From Bacteroidales bacterium (GTDB lineage Bacteria; Bacteroidota; Bacteroidia; Bacteroidales; UBA932), in the NCBI GenBank assembly GCA_017473705.1, contig JAFUJQ010000050.1, positions 37,066 to 101,065 of the forward strand: 64,000 bases of DNA, in the 5' to 3' direction. Every line of letters starts with the position of its first letter. The first letter of the stretch is position 1. A program made the translations under genes and the position numbers. Below, piece after piece: positions 42,667 through 52,045 of this stretch. The notes under the pieces are model-generated. The model searched no databases. It was not told the DNA's origin and saw only the letters and a list, made by a program, of their open reading frames with translations.

Positions 42667-43938
42667 ATGGGATCGATTTTGCTTAAAAACATACTTCATG
42701 ACGAATCTCTCTGCCAGATTCTTGTGGAAGGTAACAGGATTTCCAGAATACTTCCCGCCGGTGCGGTGGTGGAGGTCCCGGAAGGTGCTGAGGTCGTGGA
42801 CTGCACAGGCAAGGCCGTTCTTCCAGGCCTTGTGAACATGCATACTCACGCTGGAATGGCGATGATGAGGGGAGTGGGCGAGGATATCGTCTTCCATGAG
42901 TGGATCGACAGGATATGGAAAGTCGAGTCCGACATCGATGAGGAATATGTTTATCATGCGACAAAGGTTGCATGCCTTGAGATGATCAAGACAGGTACGA
43001 CGACATTCAATGACCATTATTGGCATATGCCTATGGGATATAAGGCTGCCATGGAGATGGGACTCCGATGTGCACTGGCATATGTCATCTGCGACAGAAA
43101 CGATCCGGCCGAGGCCGAGCGCCAGAAGATACAGTGCAGTGAGATGTATGAGTATTCGCGCCAGTGGGGACATATGTCTCAGTTCGTGATAGCCATACAC
43201 GCGATATATTCGGTGAGCGAACCGCTTCTTGTATGGGCGGTTGATTTTGCACGCGAGCATGGACTGAAGATTCATATACATGTCTCAGAGACACGCAAGG
43301 AGGTCCAGGACTGCATGGAGCAGCATGGAGGAATGTCTCCGGTCGAGTACCTTGACAGCCTTGGCGTATTGGGCCCTGATGTCATTGCGGCCCATACACT
43401 CTGGGTGTCGGACAATGATGTCAGGATCCTCGGAGAAAGGGGAGTGACCTGCGTCCACAATGTAAACTCAAACCTGAAATTGGCTTCCGGATATATGTTC
43501 CGTTACAACGAACTTCGTGATGCAGGAGCAAATGTATGTCTCGGAACAGACGGATGCGCATCGTCGAACAATCTCGACATGCTGGAGACCATGAAGACTT
43601 CGGCAATGATCCAGAAGGCGTGGAGGGATGACCCGACGGCAATGCCTCTGCATGAGCTTCTTGCCGCTGCGACTGTCAATGCGGGCAAGGCCCTCGGACT
43701 TGAAATAGGAAAGGTAGAGGAAGGCGCTCTTGCTGACCTTATTATAATAGATACGGAAAATTACAACTTCCTTTCACCGGGAACATTCCTTGCCAACCTC
43801 ATTTATTCAGCGCATTCGGACTGCGTTGATTCAGTGATATGTGACGGAAAGTTCTTGATGCGCGGACGTGTTGTGCCGGGCGAGAGAGAGATTCTTTCTC
43901 AGGCCCGCCGTGAGATGGAAGGACTGTCATCCAGATAA
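42667..43938 (+). CDS. mtaD: 5-methylthioadenosine/S-adenosylhomocysteine deaminase-type amidohydrolase
   Basis: Deaminates adenine nucleosides (MTA, SAH or adenosine). 423 residues of the amidohydrolase superfamily with metal ligands in [22 protein letters not shown] and [13 protein letters not shown]. The C-terminal ADLIIIDT closes the composite beta-sandwich. It is followed 11 nt later by purine nucleoside phosphorylase. Chlorohydrolase-type relatives share the fold; the neighbour argues for a nucleoside substrate. Confidence 0.87.
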   Translation: MGSILLKNILHDESLCQILVEGNRISRILPAGAVVEVPEGAEVVDCTGKAVLPGLVNMHTHAGMAMMRGVGEDIVFHEWIDRIWKVESDIDEEYVYHATKVACLEMIKTGTTTFNDHYWHMPMGYKAAMEMGLRCALAYVICDRNDPAEAERQKIQCSEMYEYSRQWGHMSQFVIAIHAIYSVSEPLLVWAVDFAREHGLKIHIHVSETRKEVQDCMEQHGGMSPVEYLDSLGVLGPDVIAAHTLWVSDNDVRILGERGVTCVHNVNSNLKLASGYMFRYNELRDAGANVCLGTDGCASSNNLDMLETMKTSAMIQKAWRDDPTAMPLHELLAAATVNAGKALGLEIGKVEEGALADLIIIDTENYNFLSPGTFLANLIYSAHSDCVDSVICDGKFLMRGRVVPGEREILSQARREMEGLSSR

Positions 43939-43949
43939 ACATTGAAACT

Positions 43950-44777
43950 ATGGATCCAAGAGTAGAAAAGATCATGACCGCTGCGGAGTATATAGCAGCG
44001 AAGCTTGACGGGCGCAAGCCATATGTCGGAATAGTCCTTGGCAGCGGCCTTGGCAAGCTTGCCGACAAGATTGAAAACCAGATTGTTATCCCATATAAGG
44101 AGATTCCGGGCTTCCCGGTTTCAACTGCCGTGGGCCATAAGGGCAACTTCATTGCGGGAGAGCTCGGCGGCAAGTTCGTCGTGGCGATGCAGGGTCGTTT
44201 CCATTATTATGAGGGATATCCTATGGAGCTTGTCACGCTCCCTATCAGAGTGATGAAGGTTCTCGGCATCAAGTATCTCTTTGTGTCTAATGCTGCAGGC
44301 GGTGTGAACTTTGACTTCAAGGTAGGTGATCTGATGGTGATCACAGATCATATCAACCATCTTCCTAACCCTCTGGTCGGACCAAATATGGAAGAATTCG
44401 GACCTCGTTTCCCTGATATGACCCGCCCATATGACAAGCAGCTGAGAATGAAGGCGTTCGAGATTGCTGCCGGTCTGGGATATGAGCTTCACAGCGGAGT
44501 GTATTTTGCGGGCACAGGTCCATCGTATGAGACCCCGGCAGAGTATAAGTATTTCCGTCTGATCGGAGCGGATGCAGTGGGAATGTCTACTATTCCTGAA
44601 GTGATCGTAGCTCGTCATTCGGACATTCCTGTCTTCGGTATGTCAGTCATAACAAACGAGGCTCATGACGATTATGCCGAGGATTATGTAAATGACGGAG
44701 ATGATGTAGTCGAGGCTGCAAACGCTGCTGCAGAAAAGATGACTACTCTGTTTACCAAGATCATCGAGACTTTATAG
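43950..44777 (+). CDS. punA: Purine-nucleoside phosphorylase
   Basis: Phosphorolysis of inosine/guanosine-type nucleosides. 275 residues, trimeric (PNP/MTAP) class: [15 protein letters not shown] phosphate loop, [24 protein letters not shown] and [25 protein letters not shown] (shortened motif list). Coupled with the deaminase upstream it would turn deaminated nucleosides into hypoxanthine and sugar phosphate. Confidence 0.95.
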   Translation: MDPRVEKIMTAAEYIAAKLDGRKPYVGIVLGSGLGKLADKIENQIVIPYKEIPGFPVSTAVGHKGNFIAGELGGKFVVAMQGRFHYYEGYPMELVTLPIRVMKVLGIKYLFVSNAAGGVNFDFKVGDLMVITDHINHLPNPLVGPNMEEFGPRFPDMTRPYDKQLRMKAFEIAAGLGYELHSGVYFAGTGPSYETPAEYKYFRLIGADAVGMSTIPEVIVARHSDIPVFGMSVITNEAHDDYAEDYVNDGDDVVEAANAAAEKMTTLFTKIIETL

Positions 44778-44802
44778 TCAGCTGATTTAAAAGCACAACA
44801 TT

Positions 44803-44857
44803 GGCCGTTTTCGTGTTTTTGAACCTGTTTTTTCGGGTCTAAAGCACAAAAACGGCC
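44803..44857. terminator. Terminator between punA and nadE
   Basis: GGCCGTTTTCGTG/CACAAAAACGGCC around a 29-nt loop, with T runs on both sides. Two AAAGCACAA copies flank it, so the region is partly repeated. Confidence 0.7.
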
Positions 44858-44879
44858 TTTTATGTGTTTTTGAATTCTT

Positions 44880-46916
44880 CTAGATTTCTGCTGAGAAGAA
44901 TGTGCTCCAGGCGTCTGACGGCATCTGCCAGCCTCCGCGAGGGGAGAGTGACACTGATCCGACGGCCGGTCCGTCAGGCAGACATGAACGCTTGAACTGC
45001 TGGTTGAAGAATCTTCTGACGAAGGTCTTCAGCCATTTCTTTATGGTCTCTTCGTCGTAATAAGAGATCCTCACGTCGCTCCGCTCCTCAGGATGACAAA
45101 CTGAGTGCTCCTCAGGATGACAAACTGAGTGCGCCTCAGGATGACAGACCGAGTGCTCCTCAGGATGACAGAAGACTTTTGTCGCGAGGAAGAGAATCTT
45201 CTCCGGACTGTATCCGTTCCTCATGAAATGATATATGAAGAAGTCATGCAGTTCGTATGGGCCGACAAGGTCTTCCGTTACCTGCTGGATTTCTCCTTTG
45301 TCGTTTGCCGGAAGCAGTTCCGGGCTTATCGGTGTGTCTACAATGTCGAGGAGGATTTCCCTGACTCCGCGTGTGCCTTCGCTCTTGCAGGTATCGAACC
45401 TGTTCTCTGCCGCCCATTTCACGAGGCTGCGCACCAATGTCTTAGGGACGCCGGCATTGACTCCGTACATTGACATGTGGTCGCCGTTATATGTGGCCCA
45501 TCCGAGCGCAAGCTCCGAGAGGTCTCCGGTTCCGACTACAAGTCCGTTGGTCTTGTTGGCAAGGTCCATCAGGATCTGCGTCCTTTCTCGTGCCTGTGTG
45601 TTTTCGTATGTGGCATCATGTACTTCCGGATCGTGTTCGAGATCCGCAAAATGCTGGTTGCAGGCCGACACGATGGATATTTCTTTTGATGTAATACCGA
45701 GCGCGTCCATCAGGTCTGTGGCATTGTTCTTCGTCCTTGAAGTAGTACCATAGCCAGGCATTGTGACTCCTATGATCCTGTCCCTTGACCAGCCCAGCCT
45801 GTCGAAAGCCATGGCTGCTACAAGAAGTGCCAGAGTGCTGTCCAGCCCTCCTGAGATGCCGATTACAGCTGTATTGCAGTTGATGTGCGCCAGTCTTCTT
45901 GCAAGCGCTGCAGTCTGGATGTCCAGGATCTCCCTGCATCTGTAGTCAAGATCTCCTGCCGGTGCAAAAGGATGTGGCTCGATATGCCTGTATAACTTCC
46001 TACCGAAGTCTGTAGTCTTCTCGTTGGATCCGATGATGACTGACTCGTACTTTTTGCAGGATGTGCAGTTCCTGAATGCAGCGTCCTTCATGCGGAGTGT
46101 GCTGAGCCTCTCATAGTCAACGTCTGCAATGGTCATGCTTGATTCCGACCTGTATCTGTCACCCTCTGCAAGACAGTCTCCGTTTTCCCAGACGGCCGTT
46201 GCCCCTGCGAACACCTGGTCGGTAGAGGACTCTCCACAACCGGCCGATGCGTGGATATATGCTGTGTGTGTCCTCGCAGAATGCTGCTGAAGGATCCCTT
46301 TGCGGTAGATGTCAGTGTAAAGTATCTCAGCTGTTGATGATGGGTTTGCTATGATTGCAGCTCCCGCAAGGGAGTGATCTGCAGAAGGAGGAATCGGCCT
46401 TCTGATGTCGTCGCCGATCTCAACTGCGAAGGTAGTGCCGTTCAGATGGAACAGCATTGCAGAGTTGATTGTGAATACTTGAAGTTCGTCTGACGGAAGG
46501 GAGAGAAAGTCGTTTCCTGATGAGAAAATTGAGCTGTCCGTCACGCTGATCTTAGGGACGTATCCCTCAAGGAAACCGTTTCCAAGTACTGCAGCGCAGT
46601 TGTAAAGCTTTCCGTTATAGCATATCGGAAGGCCGACCACAGCTGTAATACAGATGTCCTCCTCCAGGAATCTGTTCTGCATGTGGCGTTCAATTTTGTC
46701 CAGACCTTCCTCTGCGCCTTTAAGCAGCGCTGCATTAGTGAACAGATCGCCGCATGTGCTTCCTGTGAGTGACAGTTCGGGGAACACGATGAGGTTGACT
46801 TCCTCTTCAATGGCCTTGTCTATGAGCCTGCATATCTCTTCTGCATTGTATGCCGGGTCTGCGAGCCTGATTGCCGGCACTGCCGCGGCTACACGTATGA
46901 ATCCGTAATTCTTCAT
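44880..46916 (-). CDS. nadE: NAD+ synthase with degenerate glutaminase domain
   Basis: Final step of NAD synthesis. About 678 residues: N-terminal nitrilase-like glutaminase domain and C-terminal synthetase with SGGLDSTLALL and GTGDLSELALGW. Glu47 (FPELSL) and Lys122 (VPK) of the amidase triad are in place, but the nucleophile position is Gly168: the family's VEICEDxW reads VEIGDDIR. The enzyme should therefore need free ammonia or another ammonia donor. Residues about 580-618 are four tandem HPEE(H/R)S units encoded by a repeat, followed by the normal YDEETIKKWLKTFVRRFFNQQFKRS end. Confidence 0.93.
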   Translation of the reverse strand: MKNYGFIRVAAAVPAIRLADPAYNAEEICRLIDKAIEEEVNLIVFPELSLTGSTCGDLFTNAALLKGAEEGLDKIERHMQNRFLEEDICITAVVGLPICYNGKLYNCAAVLGNGFLEGYVPKISVTDSSIFSSGNDFLSLPSDELQVFTINSAMLFHLNGTTFAVEIGDDIRRPIPPSADHSLAGAAIIANPSSTAEILYTDIYRKGILQQHSARTHTAYIHASAGCGESSTDQVFAGATAVWENGDCLAEGDRYRSESSMTIADVDYERLSTLRMKDAAFRNCTSCKKYESVIIGSNEKTTDFGRKLYRHIEPHPFAPAGDLDYRCREILDIQTAALARRLAHINCNTAVIGISGGLDSTLALLVAAMAFDRLGWSRDRIIGVTMPGYGTTSRTKNNATDLMDALGITSKEISIVSACNQHFADLEHDPEVHDATYENTQARERTQILMDLANKTNGLVVGTGDLSELALGWATYNGDHMSMYGVNAGVPKTLVRSLVKWAAENRFDTCKSEGTRGVREILLDIVDTPISPELLPANDKGEIQQVTEDLVGPYELHDFFIYHFMRNGYSPEKILFLATKVFCHPEEHSVCHPEAHSVCHPEEHSVCHPEERSDVRISYYDEETIKKWLKTFVRRFFNQQFKRSCLPDGPAVGSVSLSPRGGWQMPSDAWSTFFSAEI
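45063..45177. repeat. Four tandem 24-bp repeats inside nadE
   Basis: Units of CTCCTCAGGATGACAAACTG plus AGTG, repeated four times with few changes, next to CACGTCGCTCCG. Coding sense reads (C)HPEEHSV. This is the interspersed CHPEE(R)S-type repeat known from many draft genomes. Length is a multiple of three, so nadE stays open. Confidence 0.85.
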
Positions 46917-46931
46917 ATATGTCATTAAAAT

Positions 46932-46958
46932 AAAAGGACAGCTTCGTGCCGTCCTTTG
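46932..46958. terminator. Terminator of the PUR-domain gene
   Basis: AAAGGAC/GTCCTTT, 11-nt loop, followed by TTTTATTTTA on the minus strand, 11 nt after the stop at 46969. Confidence 0.75.
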
Positions 46959-46968
46959 TATTGATGAA

Positions 46969-47301
46969 TTAAAGTTCCTCGAAATCCACGTCGTTGAATC
47001 TGTCTGCGGCTCCTTCGTCCTTGAGGCAATTCTTCTTGATGTATGCGATCACTTCCTCAAGACCTTCAGCAAACTTCTCGAAATCCTCCTTATAAAGGAA
47101 GATCTTGTGCTTGTCGTAAGCGAAATGTCCGTTAGAATCCACCCTGCGCTTGCTTTCTGTGATCGTCAGATAGTAATCCTTGCCTTTTGTGGCCTTGACG
47201 TCAAAGAAGTATGTACGCTTTCCTGCTCTTACCGGTTTAGAATATACATCCTCGCCTGAGCGCTCCTGAGCATTTGCTCCTTCGTAATCCTCACTATACA
47301 T
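46969..47301 (-). CDS. PUR family (DUF3276) nucleic acid-binding protein
   Basis: 110 residues of the bacterial Pur-alpha-like family common in Bacteroidota and spirochetes: RAGKRTYFFDVKATKGKDYY followed by LTITESKRR and KIFLYKEDFEKFAEGLEEVI. Such proteins bind single-stranded DNA/RNA. A promoter (TAACTTTG, 47335-47328 minus) lies 26 nt upstream, facing away from nusB. Confidence 0.88.
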   Translation of the reverse strand: MYSEDYEGANAQERSGEDVYSKPVRAGKRTYFFDVKATKGKDYYLTITESKRRVDSNGHFAYDKHKIFLYKEDFEKFAEGLEEVIAYIKKNCLKDEGAADRFNDVDFEEL

Positions 47302-47327
47302 AACTTATCTTTTTTAGTAAATCTCTA

Positions 47328-47335
47328 CAAAGTTA
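47328..47335 (-). promoter_or_regulatory. Promoter of the PUR-domain gene
   Basis: Minus-strand TAACTTTG; -33 element not obvious. Confidence 0.5.
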
Positions 47336-47357
47336 GGGATTTTTCTGAAATTCAGTG

Positions 47358-47365
47358 TATATTTG
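47358..47365 (+). promoter_or_regulatory. Promoter of the nusB operon
   Basis: TATATTTG followed by CATAAA, 22 nt before the nusB ATG. Confidence 0.55.
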
Positions 47366-47387
47366 CATAAATTTTTGAGATAGAAAT

Positions 47388-48347
47388 ATGCTTAACAGAA
47401 GAATACTCAGAATAAAGGCCTACAAGGTCCTCTATGGAAGCGTCATCGCCGAGGGCACGTCTCTCGCTCAGGCGGAGGCCCAGCTCGAGCAGGCCTGCGA
47501 GGCTACCCGCGACCTTTATGTCTATATGCTTTCCATCATTCCTGCATTGACTCAGGTGGCGAAAGACAGGATCGATGCGGCGAAGTCAAAGCTCAGGCCT
47601 ACCGACGATGACCTGAATCCGAACATGAAGTTCGCCGAGAATGAAATGGCAAGGCTGATTGCCGAGGACATCGATCTCAACAAGCTTCTGGCAAAGAAGA
47701 AATACTCATGGGCTCAGTATGACCTCCTTCTGAAGAAGGTGATGACATCAGTGGCTTCCAAGGAATATTTTGCACAGTATATGCAGTCTCCTGAGCGTTC
47801 ACTGGCAGAAGACTGCAAACTCTTTACAAGGATTTTCGAGGAAGAGTTCGACGGCAATCAGGATCTTGAGATGATTCTTGAGGAGAAGTCGATGTATTGG
47901 GTCGATGACCTTCCATATGCGCTTTCATGGTGCTGCCGCACATTCAAGGATTTCGTTGAGGGTAAGTCGTGGAGCCTTCTGCCGCTGTATCAGAGCGAAA
48001 TGAAGAAAGGCGATGACGTAGAGAGCGACAAGCTCTTTGTCCGCAGGCTTCTCCAGAGTTCATATGCGGGTTATGAGAAATATTCTGCAATGGTTGCAGA
48101 TGCTGTGTCGGGATGGGAGAAGGAGCGCCTCTTCCTGTCTGATGTGGTTCTGGTCGTGATGGGTCTCGCTGAATCTGTAAGCTTCCCGACAATCCCTGTC
48201 AAGGTAACCATCAACGAGTATGTGGAGCTCGCCAAGTATTATGGAACCCCTAAGAGCCGTGCATTCGTGAACGGACTTCTTGACAGACTCGTTCAGAATC
48301 TTGTCAACGAAGGCGCCATTGCAAAGGAGGGCAAAGGATTATTGTAA
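47388..48347 (+). CDS. nusB: Transcription antitermination factor NusB
   Basis: rRNA antitermination factor. 319 residues, the long Bacteroidota form: a NusB domain occupies the C-terminal half (about 180-310, with FVRRLLQSSYAGYEKY and FPTIPVKVTINEYVELAKYYGTPKSRAFVNGLLDR shortened motifs), and the N-terminal RRILRIKAYKVLYGS repeats the NusB start. Heads a conserved run with yajC, ybbR and coaE. Confidence 0.92.
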   Translation: MLNRRILRIKAYKVLYGSVIAEGTSLAQAEAQLEQACEATRDLYVYMLSIIPALTQVAKDRIDAAKSKLRPTDDDLNPNMKFAENEMARLIAEDIDLNKLLAKKKYSWAQYDLLLKKVMTSVASKEYFAQYMQSPERSLAEDCKLFTRIFEEEFDGNQDLEMILEEKSMYWVDDLPYALSWCCRTFKDFVEGKSWSLLPLYQSEMKKGDDVESDKLFVRRLLQSSYAGYEKYSAMVADAVSGWEKERLFLSDVVLVVMGLAESVSFPTIPVKVTINEYVELAKYYGTPKSRAFVNGLLDRLVQNLVNEGAIAKEGKGLL

Positions 48348-48369
48348 AACATTTAATTTATAGAAAGAG

Positions 48370-48684
48370 ATGAATACATTTACACTTTTACAGGCTGCTC
48401 AGCCGGCTCAGGGCGGTGGCTGGACCATGTGGGTCATGCTTATCCTCATTTTCGTGATTATGTGGTTCTTTATGATCCGTCCGCAGAGAAAGCAGCAGAA
48501 GGAACTCGAAAACTTCCGCAACGCTCTCAAGAAGGGTGATAAGGTGGTTACCATCGGCGGTATCTTCGGCACTGTGTGCGAGATCAAGGAGGATTCTGTT
48601 CTTATAGAGGTTGACAACAACGTCAAGATCCGTGTAAGCAAGCAGGCTCTCGTAAAGGATTTCACAGATCCTACAAGACAGTAG
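48370..48684 (+). CDS. yajC: Preprotein translocase accessory subunit YajC
   Basis: 104 residues: one membrane helix (about 19-38, MWVMLILIFVIMWFFMI) then RPQRKQQKELENFRNALKKG and the VVTIGGIFGTV motif. Works with SecDF at the Sec channel. 22 nt after nusB. Confidence 0.94.
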   Translation: MNTFTLLQAAQPAQGGGWTMWVMLILIFVIMWFFMIRPQRKQQKELENFRNALKKGDKVVTIGGIFGTVCEIKEDSVLIEVDNNVKIRVSKQALVKDFTDPTRQ

Positions 48685-48708
48685 TCTGACCATACATCCG
48701 GGGAAAAG

Positions 48709-49680
48709 ATGAAGAATCTGTTCAACAGATTGCTTGACGCTTTGAATATCGGCGGGAGAGACTGGATTATACTGATCCTGTCTCTCCTGCTGGCTTTCAG
48801 CGTCTGGCTCATCCATAATCTTTCCCTGAAATATAATGCAAACCTGAAGGCCAAAGTGGTCGCTGTGGCAACTCTGGAAGGACATGAAGGAGTCTCGTTT
48901 GCAAGCCAGGATGTCACTGCAAGAGGCCGGGCCACAGGATACAACATCATTGCTTCATATATCAAGTCGAGACGTCCTGTAAAGGTGGAGTTCAGCACCT
49001 CTGCGTTGCAGCGATATGATGACGAACGTTTCTTCGTGACCGGTGAGAAGCTGATGGAGCATTCTCATCTCATCTTCGGAGAGGATGTCACTGTCGATCA
49101 TTATATCACGGACACCCTGTTCTTCCGCTTTCCGAGAGTCAACCATAAGAAGGTTCCTGTAGTTCCGGTTACTTTGTTCTCATTTCAAGGACAGTATATG
49201 AACAGGGGAGACCTGAAGGTGATGCCGGATTCTGTGGTTGTCGAGGGCGAACCTTATCTGCTGGAGAGTGTGCGGCAGGTTTATACCAAGCCTATCAGGC
49301 ATTTCGACATATCGGAGAGCATCAGCGGTGTAATTCCGGTAGAGCGCATCAAGGGCGTGAATATCCCTGCCTCTGAGATATATTATGAATTGGATGTCAC
49401 AAGATACGTCGAGGTTGAAAGCGAAGCAGTAGTGTCGGCTGTAAATGTGCCGGCGGAGAAGAGACTTATGATATTTCCTTCTGTCGTTACCCTCAAGATG
49501 AGATGTGAGTTTCCGCTCATCGAGGACATCCGTGATAATATAGTTCTACAGGTTGATTACGACGATTTCAAGACATCTCTCAAAGGTAATTGTGCGGTGA
49601 AGATCGCCGAGCTGCCTAAGGGTGTCATCACATATGAGGTGACTCCGGCATTCGTGAGATGTGTGGAGGAGAGCCGATGA
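48709..49680 (+). CDS. YbbR-domain membrane protein
   Basis: 323 residues: N-terminal membrane anchor (about 17-36, WIILILSLLLAFSVWLIHN) and two or more YbbR repeats exposed outside. YbbR (CdaR) proteins control the CdaA diadenylate cyclase in Firmicutes, but no cdaA is adjacent here, so this role is unproven. Overlaps coaE by 4 nt. Confidence 0.8.
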   Translation: MKNLFNRLLDALNIGGRDWIILILSLLLAFSVWLIHNLSLKYNANLKAKVVAVATLEGHEGVSFASQDVTARGRATGYNIIASYIKSRRPVKVEFSTSALQRYDDERFFVTGEKLMEHSHLIFGEDVTVDHYITDTLFFRFPRVNHKKVPVVPVTLFSFQGQYMNRGDLKVMPDSVVVEGEPYLLESVRQVYTKPIRHFDISESISGVIPVERIKGVNIPASEIYYELDVTRYVEVESEAVVSAVNVPAEKRLMIFPSVVTLKMRCEFPLIEDIRDNIVLQVDYDDFKTSLKGNCAVKIAELPKGVITYEVTPAFVRCVEESR

Positions 49681-50291
49681 CCAAGGTTGTGGTCATAACA
49701 GGTGGCATCGGCAGTGGCAAGTCTGAAGTATGCAGGATCTTTGCGGACGAAGGTTTTGCTGCCCAATACAATGCAGATGCCAGGGCCAAGGCCCTGTATA
49801 TTGAATATCCATCCCTTCTCGAAGCAATCGAGGAAGCTTTGGGATGCGTGTTGAAAGATGATGAGGGAAAGTTTCAACCGTCATTGCTGGCTGACAGGAT
49901 ATTTTCTGACAGGACTGCACTTGAAAAAGTTGAAAGTCTTCTCTTCCCGGTGATGATGGATGATTTCGCAATTTTTGCGGAAAGAAGCGGTGCTGAATAT
50001 GTGGTGTTCGAGTCTGCCACGGTTCTGGAGAAACCGCAGTTCGACGGATTTGCAGACAAGGTTATCCTTGTAGATGCTCCGTTCGAGACAAGGCTAGGGA
50101 GGGCCTGCGCCCGCGATGACGCCTCGCGCGAAGCGGTGCTGGCCAGGATGCGCGCCCAGACGCTTATGAATGAACTGTCCCAGGGGGGTTCTGATCCAAG
50201 AGTCGATTATGTCATAATGAATGACTCGACTTTCGAGGTGTTGCGCGAAAGGACAAGAAAGACAATTGAATTATTAACAGAAAACATATAA
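49677..50291 (+). CDS. coaE: Dephospho-CoA kinase
   Basis: Last step of CoA synthesis. Started at 49677 (MTKVVVITGGIGSGKS), 204 residues, with P-loop GGIGSGKS and the VLVDAPFETRLGRACARD-like lid region (VILVDAPFETRL). ATGA overlap with the ybbR stop. Confidence 0.93.
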   Translation: MTKVVVITGGIGSGKSEVCRIFADEGFAAQYNADARAKALYIEYPSLLEAIEEALGCVLKDDEGKFQPSLLADRIFSDRTALEKVESLLFPVMMDDFAIFAERSGAEYVVFESATVLEKPQFDGFADKVILVDAPFETRLGRACARDDASREAVLARMRAQTLMNELSQGGSDPRVDYVIMNDSTFEVLRERTRKTIELLTENI

Positions 50292-50298
50292 ATAAAAG

Positions 50299-50718
50299 AT
50301 GAAAACAGACCTTACAAAGATTCTGGCGGTTTCAGGCCAGAGCGGATTGTTCCTTTATATTTCAGCTACACGCACAGGCGCTGTGGTTGAGGCTCTTGCA
50401 GACAAGAAGAGAAGCTCGGTGAGCGCAACAAGCAAGATCACTTCTCTTGCTGATATCTCGATCTATACAGATGATGAGGAGGTAAAGCTCCAGCAGGTTT
50501 TCCTCAATATGAAGGAAGTTCTCGGTGACGCTGATGCTCCATCGGCAAAGTCAAACCCTGAAGAGCTCAAGGCCCTTTTCGAGAAGGCTCTCCCTACATA
50601 TGACCGTGACCGTTTCTATGTGTCACACATGAAGAAGGTTGTAGAGTGGTACAACGCTCTCAAGAAGTACGCTTCTCTTGATTTTGTAGAGCCTGAAGAG
50701 GCTGCAGAGCAGGAGTAG
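50299..50718 (+). CDS. DUF5606 family protein
   Basis: 139 residues, Bacteroidota-restricted family of unknown function. DLTKILAVSGQSGLFLYISAT is the conserved N-terminal beta element; the C-terminus is helical and acidic. Lies 7 nt after coaE and 6 nt before rimO, a conserved setting. Confidence 0.82.
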   Translation: MKTDLTKILAVSGQSGLFLYISATRTGAVVEALADKKRSSVSATSKITSLADISIYTDDEEVKLQQVFLNMKEVLGDADAPSAKSNPEELKALFEKALPTYDRDRFYVSHMKKVVEWYNALKKYASLDFVEPEEAAEQE

Positions 50719-50724
50719 ACGCCG

Positions 50725-52041
50725 ATGATGAAGCTTCAGACAGTGACCTTGGGATGCTCTAAGAACAAGGTCGACACAGAACATATCCTTTCCCAGGTGG
50801 AGGACCTCTATGAGATCGTTCCCGAGGGAGAGGATATTCCCGTTGATGTCCTCCTGCTGAATACATGCGGATTTATCGGCGATGCCAAAGAGGAGTCTGT
50901 CCAGGCTGTACTTGAGGCTGTTGAGCGAAAGAAGCTGGGTGATGTCGGAAAGGTGATCGTATTCGGATGTCTTTCACAGAGATATGCATCAGAACTTCCG
51001 GATCTTATCCCGGAAGTCGATGCGTGGTTCGGAGCTCGTGAGTTCGATCCGGTCATCAGGGCGTTAGGTGCAGAACCGAAGGAAGGATTGAGGGAGTCAA
51101 GATATCTCACGACACCTTCTCATTATGCATATCTGAAGATATCTGAAGGCTGTGACCGCAGATGTTCATATTGTGCTATCCCGTTCATCAGGGGAGCACA
51201 TAAGTCAGTCCCGATGGAGAAACTGGTTGAAGAGGCTAAGCGTCTGGCAGACAAGGGAGTACGCGAACTTATCGTCATAGCTCAGGATACCACATATTAT
51301 GGCCTGGACCTGTATCGTCGCCGTGCTCTGGCAGAGCTTCTGCAGAAGTTGTCCGAGGTCGAAGGCATTGAATGGATAAGGATACATTATTCATATCCGG
51401 CGGCATTCCCAGAGGATGTCCTTGACCAGATGGCTAATAATCCTAAGGTCTGCAGATATATGGATATCCCTCTTCAGCATATTTCAGACAAGGTACTTGA
51501 GAACATGCATCGCAATGTTGACGGTGCATGGACCCGTGAGCTTATAAGGAAGATGCGTGAGAAGGTTCCCGGAGTCGTTCTTCGCACGACTATGATAGTC
51601 GGACATCCGGGTGAGGGCAAGAGGGATTTCAACGAACTTCTTGAGTTTGCGAAAGAGGCGCGTTTCGAGCGCCTCGGAGCATTCAGGTATTCAGAAGAGG
51701 AAGGTACATACGGTGCGGAACACTTCAAGGATACAATCTCTGCAAAGACCAAGCAGGAGCGTCTTGATGCCCTTATGGAACTCCAGAGCGGCATTTCGCT
51801 CGAGTTCAACCAGTCGAGAGTCGGTTCGGAAATCGATGTGATCGTGGATGATTTCGTTGACGGAGTATTCGTGTGCCGCAGCGAATTCGAGAGCCCTGAG
51901 GTAGATGGCGAGATTCTTGTAAGATATGACGCTTCAGTGATGGGCGACATTGATCCGTATTCGCTTGTCGGTGAGTTCATCAGGGTGCGGATAGTCGGCG
52001 CCGATGAGTATGACCTTATAGCAGAACCGTTAGAAGTATGA
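50725..52041 (+). CDS. rimO: Ribosomal protein S12 methylthiotransferase
   Basis: Radical-SAM enzyme that methylthiolates Asp of ribosomal protein S12. 438 residues: N-terminal UPF0004 cluster cysteines (LGCSKNKVDTE, NTCGF, FGCLSQRY), radical-SAM motif GCDRRCSYCAIP, and a C-terminal TRAM domain. The second ATG (50728) is an equal start. Confidence 0.96.
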   Translation: MMKLQTVTLGCSKNKVDTEHILSQVEDLYEIVPEGEDIPVDVLLLNTCGFIGDAKEESVQAVLEAVERKKLGDVGKVIVFGCLSQRYASELPDLIPEVDAWFGAREFDPVIRALGAEPKEGLRESRYLTTPSHYAYLKISEGCDRRCSYCAIPFIRGAHKSVPMEKLVEEAKRLADKGVRELIVIAQDTTYYGLDLYRRRALAELLQKLSEVEGIEWIRIHYSYPAAFPEDVLDQMANNPKVCRYMDIPLQHISDKVLENMHRNVDGAWTRELIRKMREKVPGVVLRTTMIVGHPGEGKRDFNELLEFAKEARFERLGAFRYSEEEGTYGAEHFKDTISAKTKQERLDALMELQSGISLEFNQSRVGSEIDVIVDDFVDGVFVCRSEFESPEVDGEILVRYDASVMGDIDPYSLVGEFIRVRIVGADEYDLIAEPLEV

Positions 52042-52045
52042 TACT

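Noticed and set aside
45063-45177. CRISPR-like tandem repeats
   Set aside because: Units are directly adjacent with no spacers and lie within the nadE coding frame; no cas genes are present.
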